DNA from: Neomegalonema sp.
GTDB lineage: Bacteria; Pseudomonadota; Alphaproteobacteria; Rhodobacterales; Rhodobacteraceae
DNA length: 52,202 bases
Direction: 5' to 3'
NCBI GenBank assembly: GCA_022760355.1
Contig: JALEGB010000041.1
Coordinates: 1 to 52,202, forward strand
Both the position numbers and the translations under genes were made by a program. Below, piece after piece: positions 1-8,833 of the stretch. How positions within the stretch are numbered: the stretch's first letter is position 1; each line of letters starts with the position of its first letter. The notes beneath the pieces were generated by a model, which saw only the letters and a list, made by a program, of their open reading frames with translations, had not been told where the DNA came from and ran no database searches.

Positions 1-54
1 CTCCTTGGCGCAGGGATCCACCCTGCGCTGCAGTCGCTTCTCAGCCAAAAGCCG

Positions 55-98
55 CCTGCCGAACGCTGGCTCGGCCAGATTTATGAGTCCGCGCCCTA
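55..98 (-). repeat. Repeat A, copy 1, starting at the prmA stop codon
   Basis: On the minus strand, the TAG stop of prmA is followed by GG, a few variable bases, then ACTCATAAATCTGGCCGAGC and CAGCG. The same sequence follows the stop codons at 16512 and 42706. The core contains a short hairpin (CTGGC/GCCAG, loop TCG). Copies 1 and 2 differ only near the stop codon. The function is not known; it could be a transcription-termination signal or the end of a mobile element. Confidence 0.85.
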
Positions 99-977
99 GC
101 GCCGCGCCCGCCTCAATGTCAGCGTCGCCCAGCCTTCGCGCTTCACAATATGCTCCGGCGCAAAGCCCCATGCGCGATACATGCCCATAACATCGGACAT
201 CTGGCGGAGGAGCAGCCCCGACAGAATCACCCGGCCGCCGGGACGAACTGAGGCCGCAATTGACGGCGCCAACCGCTTCAGCGGACGGGCGAGGATGTTG
301 GCGAAGATCAGATCATACGGCGCGCCCTTCGCCATCTGCGGCCAGGACAATCCTGGCGCACAGCCCGAGCGAACGCGGCCGCGCAGCCGGTTCGCCGCCG
401 CGTTCGCCGCCGTCGCCTGCGCGGCGATGGCGTCAATATCGGTCGCCGCCACAAAGGCTCGCGGCCGCGCCGCCGCCGCCGCCATCGCCAACACGCCGGT
501 GCCGCACCCCACATCTGCGACCCGACTCAACGGAACCTTGCGACGGAGCAGGCGATCAAGCGCGATCAAGCAGCCGGCGGTGGTGCCATGATGGCCGGTG
601 CCGAAGGCCATCGCGGCTTCAATCTCAAGCCCGATGGCGTTCGGCGGGATCGTTTCGCGGTCATGCGAGCCGTGGACGATAAATCGGCCTGCCGGCACAG
701 GCGTCAGCTCCCGCTTGACCTGCGCGACCCAATCGTGGCCGCCGACCTCAGAAACCGCAAACGGCTTCGCGCCCGCAACGGCGGCCAACAAGGCCAGCGC
801 CGTCTCATCCGGCTGGGCGTCGAAATAGGCGCCGACCTCCCACAAGCCGGAGCCGTCCTCAACCTCGAACACGCCGACGCCGGTCGGCGCCATCGCCTCT
901 TCAATGCGCTCGCCCAGAGCCTGCGCCGGCGCCTCGCCTGGCAGCGTCGTCAGCGCGACGTAACAAAGACCGTTCAT
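96..977 (-). CDS. prmA: Ribosomal protein L11 methyltransferase PrmA
   Basis: The 293-residue protein is an S-adenosylmethionine-dependent methyltransferase expected to trimethylate ribosomal protein L11 in the cytoplasm. The SAM-binding core is clear: AFGTGHHGTT near residues 124-133, DVGCGTG near 155-161 and NILARPL near 227-233. The length is typical of the family. The ATG at 977 has AGGAA a few bases upstream. The gene starts 12 nt after msrA, so the two probably form one transcript. Its stop codon is the first triplet of a dispersed repeat. Confidence 0.95.
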   Translation of the reverse strand: MNGLCYVALTTLPGEAPAQALGERIEEAMAPTGVGVFEVEDGSGLWEVGAYFDAQPDETALALLAAVAGAKPFAVSEVGGHDWVAQVKRELTPVPAGRFIVHGSHDRETIPPNAIGLEIEAAMAFGTGHHGTTAGCLIALDRLLRRKVPLSRVADVGCGTGVLAMAAAAARPRAFVAATDIDAIAAQATAANAAANRLRGRVRSGCAPGLSWPQMAKGAPYDLIFANILARPLKRLAPSIAASVRPGGRVILSGLLLRQMSDVMGMYRAWGFAPEHIVKREGWATLTLRRARR

Positions 978-989
978 GCGTTCCTGCGT

Positions 990-1637
990 TTATGCCCCAG
1001 TTTCGGTCGGGCAACTAACGCCGGTTCCCCCCAAGCCGCAATAGCCGTTGGGGTTTTTGGCCAGATATTGCTGATGGTAGTCCTCAGCATAGAAGAAGGT
1101 CGGCGCCGGCAGAATTTCAGTGGTGATCGCGCCGTATCCCTTCGCCTTTAAACGCGGCGCGAACCGATCTCGGCTGTCTTCCGCCTGTTGGCGCTGCGCA
1201 TCGGAATAGAAATAGACGCCGGAGCGATATTGCGCGCCCACATCATTCCCCTGGCGCAGCCCCTGCGTCGGGTCATGGCCTTCCCAGAAAATCGTGAGCA
1301 GCTGATCGTACGAAATCTCACCTGGGTTGAATATGACGCGGACCACCTCATTGTGGCCGGTCAACCCGTCGCAGACTTCTTGATAGGTCGGGTTCGGAGT
1401 CGTCCCCGCCGCATAACCGACCGCGGTGACGACGACGCCGGGCAACCGCCAGAACATCCGCTCCGCGCCCCAGAAACACCCCATCCCAAACATCGCCTGC
1501 TCCGCTCCTTCCGGATACGGCCCTTTCAGGGGCGCGCCATTGACGAAATGGGTCACAGCGGTTGGGATCGGCGCGGCGCGCCCCGCCGGCGCTTCGGACG
1601 GATCGGGCATTCGCGCAACTTTGCGGCTGAAGAACAT
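990..1637 (-). CDS. msrA: Peptide methionine-S-sulfoxide reductase MsrA
   Basis: The enzyme reduces the S-epimer of methionine sulfoxide in oxidised proteins. The catalytic cysteine lies in the GCFWG motif (about Cys54), and two likely recycling cysteines sit in the C-terminal [14 protein letters not shown] longer reading frame extends upstream, but the ATG at 1637 is preceded by GGGAGA at good spacing, giving 215 residues, a usual MsrA length. The gene is followed by prmA after 12 nt. An MsrB for the R-epimer lies separately at 40355. Both are cytoplasmic types; no signal peptide is visible. Confidence 0.95.
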   Translation of the reverse strand: MFFSRKVARMPDPSEAPAGRAAPIPTAVTHFVNGAPLKGPYPEGAEQAMFGMGCFWGAERMFWRLPGVVVTAVGYAAGTTPNPTYQEVCDGLTGHNEVVRVIFNPGEISYDQLLTIFWEGHDPTQGLRQGNDVGAQYRSGVYFYSDAQRQQAEDSRDRFAPRLKAKGYGAITTEILPAPTFFYAEDYHQQYLAKNPNGYCGLGGTGVSCPTETGA

Positions 1638-1751
1638 AGCGGTCTCCCGGAGATGTCTGACATGAAGGAAGATAGGGCGGCGCGGTCTTGCGCCATAGCC
1701 CTTCATCCTCGCGAAGGGTCACGTCGCGTTGACAGTTTCGCCGCGGATGGG

Positions 1752-1780
1752 TTGACCCGCCGCCGTCAGGCACATTTATA
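1752..1780 (+). promoter_or_regulatory. Sigma-70-type promoter of uvrD
   Basis: TTGACC at 1752-1757 and TTTATA at 1775-1780 are separated by exactly 17 nt, about 60 nt before the helicase start codon. Transcription would begin near 1787. No alphaproteobacterial LexA box (GTTC-N7-GTTC or GAAC-N7-GAAC) is visible beside it, so SOS control is not supported. Confidence 0.6.
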
Positions 1781-1800
1781 GAACGTCTGATGAGGCGTTG

Positions 1801-1831
1801 GGCTAGCCAAACGCGTTTACGCCTGCTAGCC
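1801..1831 (+). promoter_or_regulatory. Nested palindrome in the uvrD leader
   Basis: GGCTAGC (1801-1807) pairs with GCTAGCC (1825-1831). The loop contains a perfect 10-bp palindrome, AAACGCGTTT, at 1809-1818. The structure sits between the predicted transcription start and the ATG at 1839, so it could be an operator or a leader hairpin affecting translation. No known regulator site was recognised. Confidence 0.35.
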
Positions 1832-1838
1832 ATTGGGC

Positions 1839-4259
1839 ATGAGTGACGTGGCGACACAAGATTTCGATTCGGGCGCGGAAAAATCCGCTGCTGACCTGCC
1901 CCTCTCCGCACGCGCGGCGGCGGGCGGCCCCCAGCCCGCGCCATATCTCGAAGGGCTGAATGACGCTCAACGGCAAGCGGTGGAAACGCTGGACGGCCCC
2001 GTGCTGCTGCTCGCCGGCGCCGGAACCGGTAAAACGCGCGCCCTGACCACGCGGCTGGCTCATCTGCTCAATATGCGCCGCTGCCGCCCGAACGAGATCC
2101 TCGCCGTCACCTTCACCAACAAAGCCGCCCGTGAAATGCGCCACCGGGTCGGGCGGCTGATTGGCGACGCCGTCGAAGGAATGCCGTGGCTCGGAACCTT
2201 TCATTCAATCTCCGCCAAAATCCTGCGTCGGCACGCTGAACTCGTTGATCTGACGGGCGACTTCACCATCCTTGATACGGATGACCAGCTCCGCCTGATC
2301 AAACAGCTGCTGCAAGCCGAAAAGATTGATGAAAAACGCTGGCCGCCGCGGCATCTGGCCGGGCTCATCGATCGCTGGAAGAACCGCGGCTGGACGCCAG
2401 ACAAAGTCCCCGCCGAAGAGGCGATGAGTTTTGCGGAGGGCAAGGGCGGCGATCTGTACACCGAATATCAGGCCCGGCTTAAAGTGCTGAACGCCTGCGA
2501 CTTTGGCGATTTGCTGCTCCATAATCTGACGATTTTCCAACGTCATCCGGATGTGCTGCGCAAGTTCCAGAGCTGGTTTCGCTACATCTTGGTGGACGAG
2601 TATCAGGACACCAACGTCGCCCAGTATCTGTGGCTCCGTCTGCTCGCCCTGCGGCCAGGCGAACACTCCAACATCTGCTGCGTCGGCGATGATGATCAGT
2701 CGATCTATGGCTGGCGTGGGGCCGAAGTCGGCAACATTCTCCGATTCGAGAAGGATTTTAGCGGCGCCGCGGTGATCCGGCTGGAACAGAATTATCGCTC
2801 CACCGAACATATTCTCGCCGCCGCCAGCCATGTGATTAAAGGCAACCGGGAACGGCTCGGCAAAACGCTTTGGACCGACGAAAAAGGCGGCGAAAAAGTC
2901 CGACTGATGGGCGTCTGGGACGGCGAGGAGGAGGCGCGCTGGATCGGCGAGGAAATCGAGGCGATGCACTCCGGCGCGCGCGGGGAGGCGCCCCGCTCGC
3001 TGGAGGAAATGGCGATCCTTGTGCGGGCGTCTCACCAAATGCGCGCCTTTGAGGACCGGTTCCTCACGATCGGCCTGCCTTATCGGGTCATCGGCGGCCC
3101 CCGCTTCTACGAACGTCAGGAAATACGCGACGCGCTTGCGTATCTGCGCGTGGTCGCCCAACCGGCGGACGGGCTGGCGTTCGAACGGATCGTCAACACC
3201 CCGCGCCGCGGTATCGGCGACAAGGCGATGCAAACCGTGCAGCTGCGCGCGCGGCAGGATGAGACAAGCCTGCTCGAAGCCGCCCATCGCTGCGTCATGG
3301 ACGGCCTGCTAAAAGGCAAAGCCGCCAAATCGATGGAGCGGCTCGTCGCCGACTTTGACCGCTGGCGCAGCTGGCTGATTTCCGACAGCGTGCCGATGGA
3401 TCATGTCCAGCTAGCGAAGGTCGTTCTCGACGAAAGCGGCTACACGCAGATGTGGAAGGACGACAAATCGCCCGACGCGCCGGGGCGGCTGGAGAACCTC
3501 AAGGAACTGGTCAACCAAATCGGTCAGTTCGAAAATGTCACCGGATTTCTGGAGCATATCAGCCTGGTGATGGAAGCCGGCGAAAACCAGGAGGGGGAGA
3601 AGGTCTCGATCATGTCGCTGCACGCGGCGAAAGGCCTTGAGTTTCCCGTCGTGTTTTTGCCCGGCTGGGAAGATGGTCTATTCCCCTCTCAGCGCAGCAT
3701 GGATGAAAGCGGCGCCCGCGGGTTGGAGGAGGAGCGGCGACTGGCCTATGTCGGCATCACGCGCGCGATGTCGATCGCCACGATCACCTTCGCAGCCAAC
3801 CGACAGGTCTTTGGCAAATGGCAAAGCGCACTCCCCTCCCGCTTTATCGATGAGCTCCCGCCAGCGCATGTGACGATCCTGACGCCGCCGGGTCTTTATG
3901 GCGGATCCTATGGCGCTGCGAGCCCAACCTTTGGCGATGCGCGCCCCCTTAGCGGCCCGTCTCGGCTGGAAGAAACGGCGACCAAAGCCTCCGCCTATAA
4001 CTCTCCGGGCTGGTCAAGGATGAAGGCGAAGGGCGGGGCGAAAGCGAAACGAAACATTCGCAGCCCGTCAGAAGCAAAGAAGCTCGCGGTCGACGCTGTC
4101 GCCTTACCGGCCTTCGATATCGGCCAACGCGTCTTCCATCAGAAATTTGGCTACGGCTCCGTTCTCGCCGCTGAGGGGGACAAGATGACGGTCGCATTCG
4201 AAAAGGCCGGCGAGAAGAAGGTTGTCGCCAGCTACCTGACGGATGCGGCGAAGGTTTGA
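1839..4259 (+). CDS. uvrD: ATP-dependent DNA helicase, UvrD/PcrA family
   Basis: This is a superfamily 1 3'-to-5' helicase of 806 residues acting in nucleotide excision and mismatch repair and in removal of proteins from DNA. Motifs appear in order: AGAGTGKT near 59-66 (Walker A), TFTNKAA, GTFHS, the DEYQDT box, GDDDQSIYGWRGA, QNYRST, MSLHAAKGLEF and YVGITRA. The last roughly 45 residues form a Tudor-like basic domain (GQRVFHQKFGYGSV) typical of UvrD/PcrA. A TTG two codons upstream is possible, but the ATG at 1839 is preferred. It is transcribed alone from the promoter at 1752. Confidence 0.95.
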   Translation: MSDVATQDFDSGAEKSAADLPLSARAAAGGPQPAPYLEGLNDAQRQAVETLDGPVLLLAGAGTGKTRALTTRLAHLLNMRRCRPNEILAVTFTNKAAREMRHRVGRLIGDAVEGMPWLGTFHSISAKILRRHAELVDLTGDFTILDTDDQLRLIKQLLQAEKIDEKRWPPRHLAGLIDRWKNRGWTPDKVPAEEAMSFAEGKGGDLYTEYQARLKVLNACDFGDLLLHNLTIFQRHPDVLRKFQSWFRYILVDEYQDTNVAQYLWLRLLALRPGEHSNICCVGDDDQSIYGWRGAEVGNILRFEKDFSGAAVIRLEQNYRSTEHILAAASHVIKGNRERLGKTLWTDEKGGEKVRLMGVWDGEEEARWIGEEIEAMHSGARGEAPRSLEEMAILVRASHQMRAFEDRFLTIGLPYRVIGGPRFYERQEIRDALAYLRVVAQPADGLAFERIVNTPRRGIGDKAMQTVQLRARQDETSLLEAAHRCVMDGLLKGKAAKSMERLVADFDRWRSWLISDSVPMDHVQLAKVVLDESGYTQMWKDDKSPDAPGRLENLKELVNQIGQFENVTGFLEHISLVMEAGENQEGEKVSIMSLHAAKGLEFPVVFLPGWEDGLFPSQRSMDESGARGLEEERRLAYVGITRAMSIATITFAANRQVFGKWQSALPSRFIDELPPAHVTILTPPGLYGGSYGAASPTFGDARPLSGPSRLEETATKASAYNSPGWSRMKAKGGAKAKRNIRSPSEAKKLAVDAVALPAFDIGQRVFHQKFGYGSVLAAEGDKMTVAFEKAGEKKVVASYLTDAAKV

Positions 4260-4378
4260 ACCGACGCGGCGCTTTCGATCGCGGCCCATGATGTCCCGAC
4301 CAGCGCGCACTCCCGCGGCGCTTGAACCAACGCGCCTCCCTCCCCACTCAAACCAAGGGTGGGAAGTTGGAGGTGCAA

Positions 4379-5392
4379 ATGCGTATTGCGACGTTCAATG
4401 TCGAAAATCTCGACGATGCGGATCCGAAGAAAAAGCACGAAGCGCGCTTTGAGGATCGGCTGGAAATTCTGCGACCGCAATTTGAGCGAATAAAAGCGGA
4501 CATTCTCTGCCTGCAGGAAGTGCACGGCCAGAATGTCGAGGGCCAGCCACGACAACTTCGCGCACTGCAGACACTGCTGGCCAAGACCCGATACAAAGAC
4601 TACCAAATCCGGCACACGACGCTGAAGGGAAAGCCGGATGCGGAGGCGGAGCGAAATCTGGTTACGTTGATCCGGCCGGATATGAAATTTCTCGAGAGCC
4701 GCGAAATTCTGCATGAATACACGCCTGCGCCCCAGTATGATATGGTCACCGAAGATGGCGATCGGGCGGCGCGGCCGATAAAATGGGATCGGCCGCTATT
4801 TTACTGCAAGGTTGAACTACAGAGCGGTCGTATCTTGCATGTGATCAACGCTCATTTCAAATCAAAAATCCCAACGCCGATCAAAGGTCAGGGACCGGAC
4901 GACTACAAGTGGAAAACCGCCGCAGGTTGGGCGGAGGGATACTTTGTTTCTTCCATGAAACGCGTCGGCGCCGCGCTGGAGGCGCGCGTGTTTATCGACA
5001 CGCTGTTCGATCAAGATCCCAACGCCATGATCGTGATGTGCGGCGACCTGAACGCGGACTCTGACGAAGTGCCGGTCATGGCGCTGCGCGGCGAGGTGGA
5101 GGAGACCGGCAATCCGGCGCTCAACGGCCAGATCCTCTACCCGTGTGAAAGCTCCGTGCCGGAGCCGGCGCGCTTTACGCTGTTTCACCGCGGCAAAAAG
5201 ACGATGCTGGATCACCTGCTGGTCTCCCGCGCGCTGATCGCCAGCTATCGCGGCGCTGAGATCCACAATGAGCTGGTCCGGGACGAGAGCATCCGCTTCG
5301 CGACCGACCGTAAATTCCCGGCTTCGGACCATGCGCCGGTTATCGCTGAGTTCTGCGACGAGATGATCTGCGACGGAACCAACATCGCCTAA
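4379..5392 (+). CDS. Endonuclease/exonuclease/phosphatase family protein
   Basis: The 337-residue protein has the DNase I-like metal-dependent phosphoesterase fold. Visible motifs are FNVENL at the N-terminus, LCLQEVHGQ with the metal-binding Glu, VINAHFKS, CGDLNADS and a C-terminal SDHAPVI with the catalytic Asp-His pair. The substrate cannot be told; relatives cleave DNA, phosphoinositides or sphingomyelin. No signal peptide is seen, so it is probably cytoplasmic. GGAGG at 4368-4372 identifies the ATG at 4379. It lies about 120 nt after uvrD and could be co-transcribed with it. Confidence 0.8.
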   Translation: MRIATFNVENLDDADPKKKHEARFEDRLEILRPQFERIKADILCLQEVHGQNVEGQPRQLRALQTLLAKTRYKDYQIRHTTLKGKPDAEAERNLVTLIRPDMKFLESREILHEYTPAPQYDMVTEDGDRAARPIKWDRPLFYCKVELQSGRILHVINAHFKSKIPTPIKGQGPDDYKWKTAAGWAEGYFVSSMKRVGAALEARVFIDTLFDQDPNAMIVMCGDLNADSDEVPVMALRGEVEETGNPALNGQILYPCESSVPEPARFTLFHRGKKTMLDHLLVSRALIASYRGAEIHNELVRDESIRFATDRKFPASDHAPVIAEFCDEMICDGTNIA

Positions 5393-5449
5393 CCGCCCGT
5401 TCCGCTCAATGGGCTCCCGGGCGCTCTTGCTCCGGAGCCGCGGCGTTGA

Positions 5450-5854
5450 TTACAGCCACTTCAGAAGGAACGGCAGATCAACATCGACCTTCAATCGTCC
5501 GCTTGCGAGAGTCGATGTGTACTCATTGCCGTAAATATCGCGATAGACGACGCGAATGCCGATCGGATCCTTCGGCACCTTCCGCGCGATGATCTTTTCG
5601 CCCGCTTTCATCGGGTACAGAATCTGCCCCTTGATCCACCCCCGCACGCCACGCATGCGATAGGTGACTTCCGGATCCAACGCTGGCCCCGATCCAATAT
5701 TTTCGACAAACCAGTCATCGCCGTCCTGCCGGATCGAGAGCGTCGGCATGTTCTCGCTCTTAATGTCGATGACGGAGATGTACATCGTATTCAACATCGC
5801 GAAGATCGAAACGAAAGCGGCGAGAATCGAAACGCCTGGTTTTGAAAACTCCAT
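5450..5854 (-). CDS. Small membrane-anchored protein of unknown function
   Basis: I do not recognise this 134-residue protein. One hydrophobic segment near residues 8-30 is followed by a hydrophilic domain of about 100 residues, likely periplasmic. The ATG at 5854 is preceded by GGGGGAG. The soluble part contains VENIGSGPA, a pattern common in small beta-rich extracytoplasmic domains; this is a loose resemblance only. It converges on the EEP-family gene and diverges from the thiolase gene. A weak GGCTCC/GGAGCC hairpin at 5412-5439 separates the convergent ends. Confidence 0.75.
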   Translation of the reverse strand: MEFSKPGVSILAAFVSIFAMLNTMYISVIDIKSENMPTLSIRQDGDDWFVENIGSGPALDPEVTYRMRGVRGWIKGQILYPMKAGEKIIARKVPKDPIGIRVVYRDIYGNEYTSTLASGRLKVDVDLPFLLKWL

Positions 5855-5999
5855 AAATCTCCCCCTTGCAGTGGTCCGAGATGAACAACGCGGCGCGGCC
5901 CCGTTTGCCCGCGCAACTGCGCCATTGAAGCCCCTAGTCTCCGCCGGCGCGGCTGGCAACACTCGCGCAATACTCGTGCGCTAGATCGCCAAGCCAAGC

Positions 6000-6015
6000 C
6001 ACATTGATAAATGTG
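6000..6015 (+). promoter_or_regulatory. Inverted repeat upstream of the thiolase gene
   Basis: CACATT-GATA-AATGTG forms a 6-bp inverted repeat about 55 nt before the thiolase start codon, in the divergent gap. It may be an operator. The identity of any regulator is unknown. Confidence 0.3.
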
Positions 6016-6068
6016 CGCAAGTGAGCGCGACGCGAAAGCGGAGCGCGGCAAGGGGAGTGAGAAAAGAC

Positions 6069-7238
6069 ATGGCCGAAAAAGAAGATCCGATCGTTATCGT
6101 CAGCGCGGCGCGGACGCCTATGGGCGGTTTTCAGGGCGCGCTAAAAAAGAAAACGGCGACTGAGCTTGGCGCAGCAGCGATCAAGGCCGCCCTGTCGCGC
6201 GCCGGGGCCGCGGCTGAGACTGTGGATGAAGTTGTAATGGGCTGCGTGCTGCCGGCCGGGCTCGGGCAAGCGCCGGCGCGGCAGGCGGCGCTTGGCGCGG
6301 ACCTCCCGATGGCCGTCCCCTGCGCGACGCTCAACAAGGTCTGCGGCTCCGGAATGAAGGCGGCGATGGTGGCGCATGACCTGATCGCGGCGGGCAGCGC
6401 CGAGATCGTTGTCGCCGGCGGCATGGAGAGCATGAGCAACGCGCCGTATCTTCTTGAAAAGGCGCGTGGCGGCTACCGGATTGGCCACGGCAAGATCTAT
6501 GATCACATGTTTCTCGACGGGCTTGAGGACGCTTATGATCGCGGCCGCTCGATGGGAACCTTCGCAGAGGACACTGCGGCGCACTATCAATTCACGCGCG
6601 AACAACAGGATGCGTACGCTCTGACATCTCTGGAACGCGCGCTAGAGGCCCAACGCGCAGGAAAGTTCGCCTCGGAGATCGTGGCCATTGACGATGTCGC
6701 CGAGGATGAGCAGCCCTCCCGCGCGAAACCTGAGAAGATCCCGCAGCTGCGCCCCGCTTTTCGCGAAAGCGGCACCGTCACGGCGGCGAACAGCTCATCG
6801 ATCTCCGACGGCGCGGCGGCGCTGCTGCTCACTAAAATGAGTAAGGCGGAGCAAATGGGGCTGACGCCACTGGCGATCGTGCGCGGCCATACCACCCACG
6901 CGCAGGAGCCAGCTTGGTTCACCACCGCGCCGGTGGCGGCGATGCGCAAGCTTCAGGAGAAGACCGGCTGGTCCGCCGCGGATGTCGATCTGTACGAAGT
7001 GAATGAGGCCTTCGCCGTCGTCGCAATGGCGGCAATGCGGGAGCTGGGCCTGCCGCATGAGAAGGTGAATGTGAATGGCGGCGCCTGCGCGCTTGGCCAC
7101 CCGATCGGCTGCTCCGGCGCGCGGCTGATTGTAACGCTATTGGCGGCGCTGCGGGAGCGGGGCGAAAAACGAGGCGTCGCATCGCTGTGCATCGGCGGTG
7201 GCGAGGCGACCGCGATGGCGTTTGAATTGGTGGGCTAA
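6069..7238 (+). CDS. Acetyl-CoA acetyltransferase (thiolase)
   Basis: The protein condenses or cleaves acyl-CoA (two acetyl-CoA to acetoacetyl-CoA in the biosynthetic direction). It has 389 residues, the usual thiolase length. The nucleophilic Cys is in [10 protein letters not shown] (about Cys92). The C-terminal half carries [17 protein letters not shown] with the catalytic His, and CIGGGEATA with the second Cys. GGGGAG precedes the ATG at 6069. No acetoacetyl-CoA reductase or PHA synthase gene is nearby, so PhaA versus AtoB or isoleucine-degradation roles cannot be separated. Confidence 0.93.
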   Translation: MAEKEDPIVIVSAARTPMGGFQGALKKKTATELGAAAIKAALSRAGAAAETVDEVVMGCVLPAGLGQAPARQAALGADLPMAVPCATLNKVCGSGMKAAMVAHDLIAAGSAEIVVAGGMESMSNAPYLLEKARGGYRIGHGKIYDHMFLDGLEDAYDRGRSMGTFAEDTAAHYQFTREQQDAYALTSLERALEAQRAGKFASEIVAIDDVAEDEQPSRAKPEKIPQLRPAFRESGTVTAANSSSISDGAAALLLTKMSKAEQMGLTPLAIVRGHTTHAQEPAWFTTAPVAAMRKLQEKTGWSAADVDLYEVNEAFAVVAMAAMRELGLPHEKVNVNGGACALGHPIGCSGARLIVTLLAALRERGEKRGVASLCIGGGEATAMAFELVG

Positions 7239-7341
7239 CCCGTCCACTCCCATCAATCGCAACGGCCGTTCGCGGGCGTTGCGTCAAAAGCGTCGGACGG
7301 CGCCGACAAGCGCGCCGGCGCAGACGCGTCTATCCGGCCCC

Positions 7342-8481
7342 TCAGCCGGCAACCTCCCGCACCAGCTGCCGAACATCCTCCGGCGTCGGCGCCGCTGGCA
7401 ACGAGTTAGCCGGAAAGCTTTCCGCAAACGGACTAAATAGCGTTTCCCACGCGACCAAATCGATATGCAGAAGCGTCGGGTAGATATTCTCGAGTTCAGG
7501 CTCAAGCTGAAACCGGACAAAATTGTCAATATTCGCTTTGGCCCGACCACTAACTTCACTATTTGCTGGCCCGCGCGCTTCGTTCAAACGGCATCTCCGC
7601 CCATGTTTTTCAATTTTCAGCTCGAATGTAGCATGCTCCTGCGTTTCATCCGCGTAGTGAAAGATCAAAGAGCGGAAACAGAGCGCCTCTTGCCAATAGC
7701 TGGAAACACAATTCTTCATTTTCCCAGCCTCCCGATGCAAATCTTTGGCGGAAAAAAGTGGTGTAATTCGAAAACTATCATAAAAAGACGTCTCGCGAAT
7801 AATCGGGTGCTGCCGCCCGCTATCGATTAGCTTGGTAAAAAGCAGATTGAGAAACCACATTGTGCAGCTGTAGCGCGCGCGACTATAGGCTGTATTATCG
7901 GCGCATCGATTGATAATGCAGTCGGCAGCGGGATAGTGCGGGTTATTCGAGAAGAAGTGAAAGGCGGGCAGAAGGCGCGGCATCGGGCGGCGCTTCCGCC
8001 AGGGGCGATCCTGGTTGCCAAGATACCAAAGCGCATAATCTTCGTCCCCGAGCTCCGCGCATGCGTTCACGGCGGCGACCCACTGTTTGATCATTGGGAA
8101 ACTGCGCGGAACTTGTTGAGCGAGCCGCCGATAGAATTTCGGCGAGAGATTGTCGAAGCCAAGCTGGTCTGAAATTCCTTCGCCAAGCCCCTCGGGCGGC
8201 AGCTTGCGGGAAAAATAGGGGAGATCCAGCGCCTCAGCGATCGAGAGCAAGCTGCCGCCGCGACGCGCCCTCCAGATCGCTTCCCCTCTATCCTGCGGCC
8301 ATCCCCGCTGCTGGACGATCGCAATGGCTGCGGCCGGAAAGCTCGTCAAGAGGTCTGCGAGGTTCGGATGCGAGCGTCCGAGCGCCGCCAGCTCCCGCTG
8401 CAGACCGGGGAGATAGCGCGCCACGATAGGCTGGAGCTCTTGAGCCCGACAAGGATGAATAGAACCAACACTGCGCCCCAT
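7342..8481 (-). CDS. PcfJ-like domain protein
   Basis: The 379-residue protein resembles the PcfJ family, named after a conjugative-plasmid gene and of unknown biochemical function. The supporting block is near residues 248-310: LHREAGKMKNCVSSY, then a region ending in ATFELKI and RLNEARGPANSEVS, matching the family pattern of a conserved Cys followed by a Gly/Asn turn. The N-terminal 200 residues are helical and unrecognised. The start at 8481 is supported by GAGAGGAAACG. The gene diverges from the small-protein/TIR pair across a 352-nt gap, so it is probably part of the same island. Confidence 0.65.
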   Translation of the reverse strand: MGRSVGSIHPCRAQELQPIVARYLPGLQRELAALGRSHPNLADLLTSFPAAAIAIVQQRGWPQDRGEAIWRARRGGSLLSIAEALDLPYFSRKLPPEGLGEGISDQLGFDNLSPKFYRRLAQQVPRSFPMIKQWVAAVNACAELGDEDYALWYLGNQDRPWRKRRPMPRLLPAFHFFSNNPHYPAADCIINRCADNTAYSRARYSCTMWFLNLLFTKLIDSGRQHPIIRETSFYDSFRITPLFSAKDLHREAGKMKNCVSSYWQEALCFRSLIFHYADETQEHATFELKIEKHGRRCRLNEARGPANSEVSGRAKANIDNFVRFQLEPELENIYPTLLHIDLVAWETLFSPFAESFPANSLPAAPTPEDVRQLVREVAG

Positions 8482-8833
8482 TTCGTTTCCTCTCGCGCGA
8501 AAGCACTGAAACAAGAAAACAGAGGGGCGCCAAATCATAGGAGCCCCCGTAGAACCGACAAAAAGCCGGCTGTAAGTGAGGCTTAATATTCCACCCCCTC
8601 ACCTCAAACCAAATATTATTCTGCAAACACCCCATTTTTACTTACTTTGAGAATATACAGGCAATCTCATCTTGCGAAAGAGAACGCCCCTGGCAGCTTT
8701 CGCGATCTGAGAAAGCAGCGAGCACAGGCGACATTCGCCGAGCCCCGAGGGCTCCATTCCGGTAGGGTATCGACTAGGTGCGCCTTAGATCCGTTCCAAA
8801 AAGCAACGTGGGGGGAAAGGTGGGAAATGAAAC
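8482..8833. promoter_or_regulatory. Divergent intergenic region of the PcfJ-TIR island
   Basis: This 352-nt gap separates the PcfJ-like gene (leftward) from the two-gene TIR unit (rightward). About 8580-8660 is clearly AT-rich. On the minus strand TTGCCT followed after 18 nt by TAAAAA is a possible promoter for the PcfJ-like gene. A hairpin, GAGCCC/GGGCTC with loop CGA, lies at 8740-8754. No gene, tRNA or attachment site was recognised. Confidence 0.4.

Noticed and set aside
1740-1838. LexA/SOS box before uvrD
   Set aside because: No GTTC-N7-GTTC or GAAC-N7-GAAC arrangement is present; only one isolated GAAC was found.
2205-3287. 360-codon minus-strand frame inside uvrD
   Set aside because: It is antisense to conserved helicase motifs and has no recognisable domain.
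8482-8833. Second retron or toxin-antitoxin RNA in the PcfJ-TIR gap
   Set aside because: Only one 6-bp hairpin was found, with no long complementary ends and no reverse transcriptase nearby.
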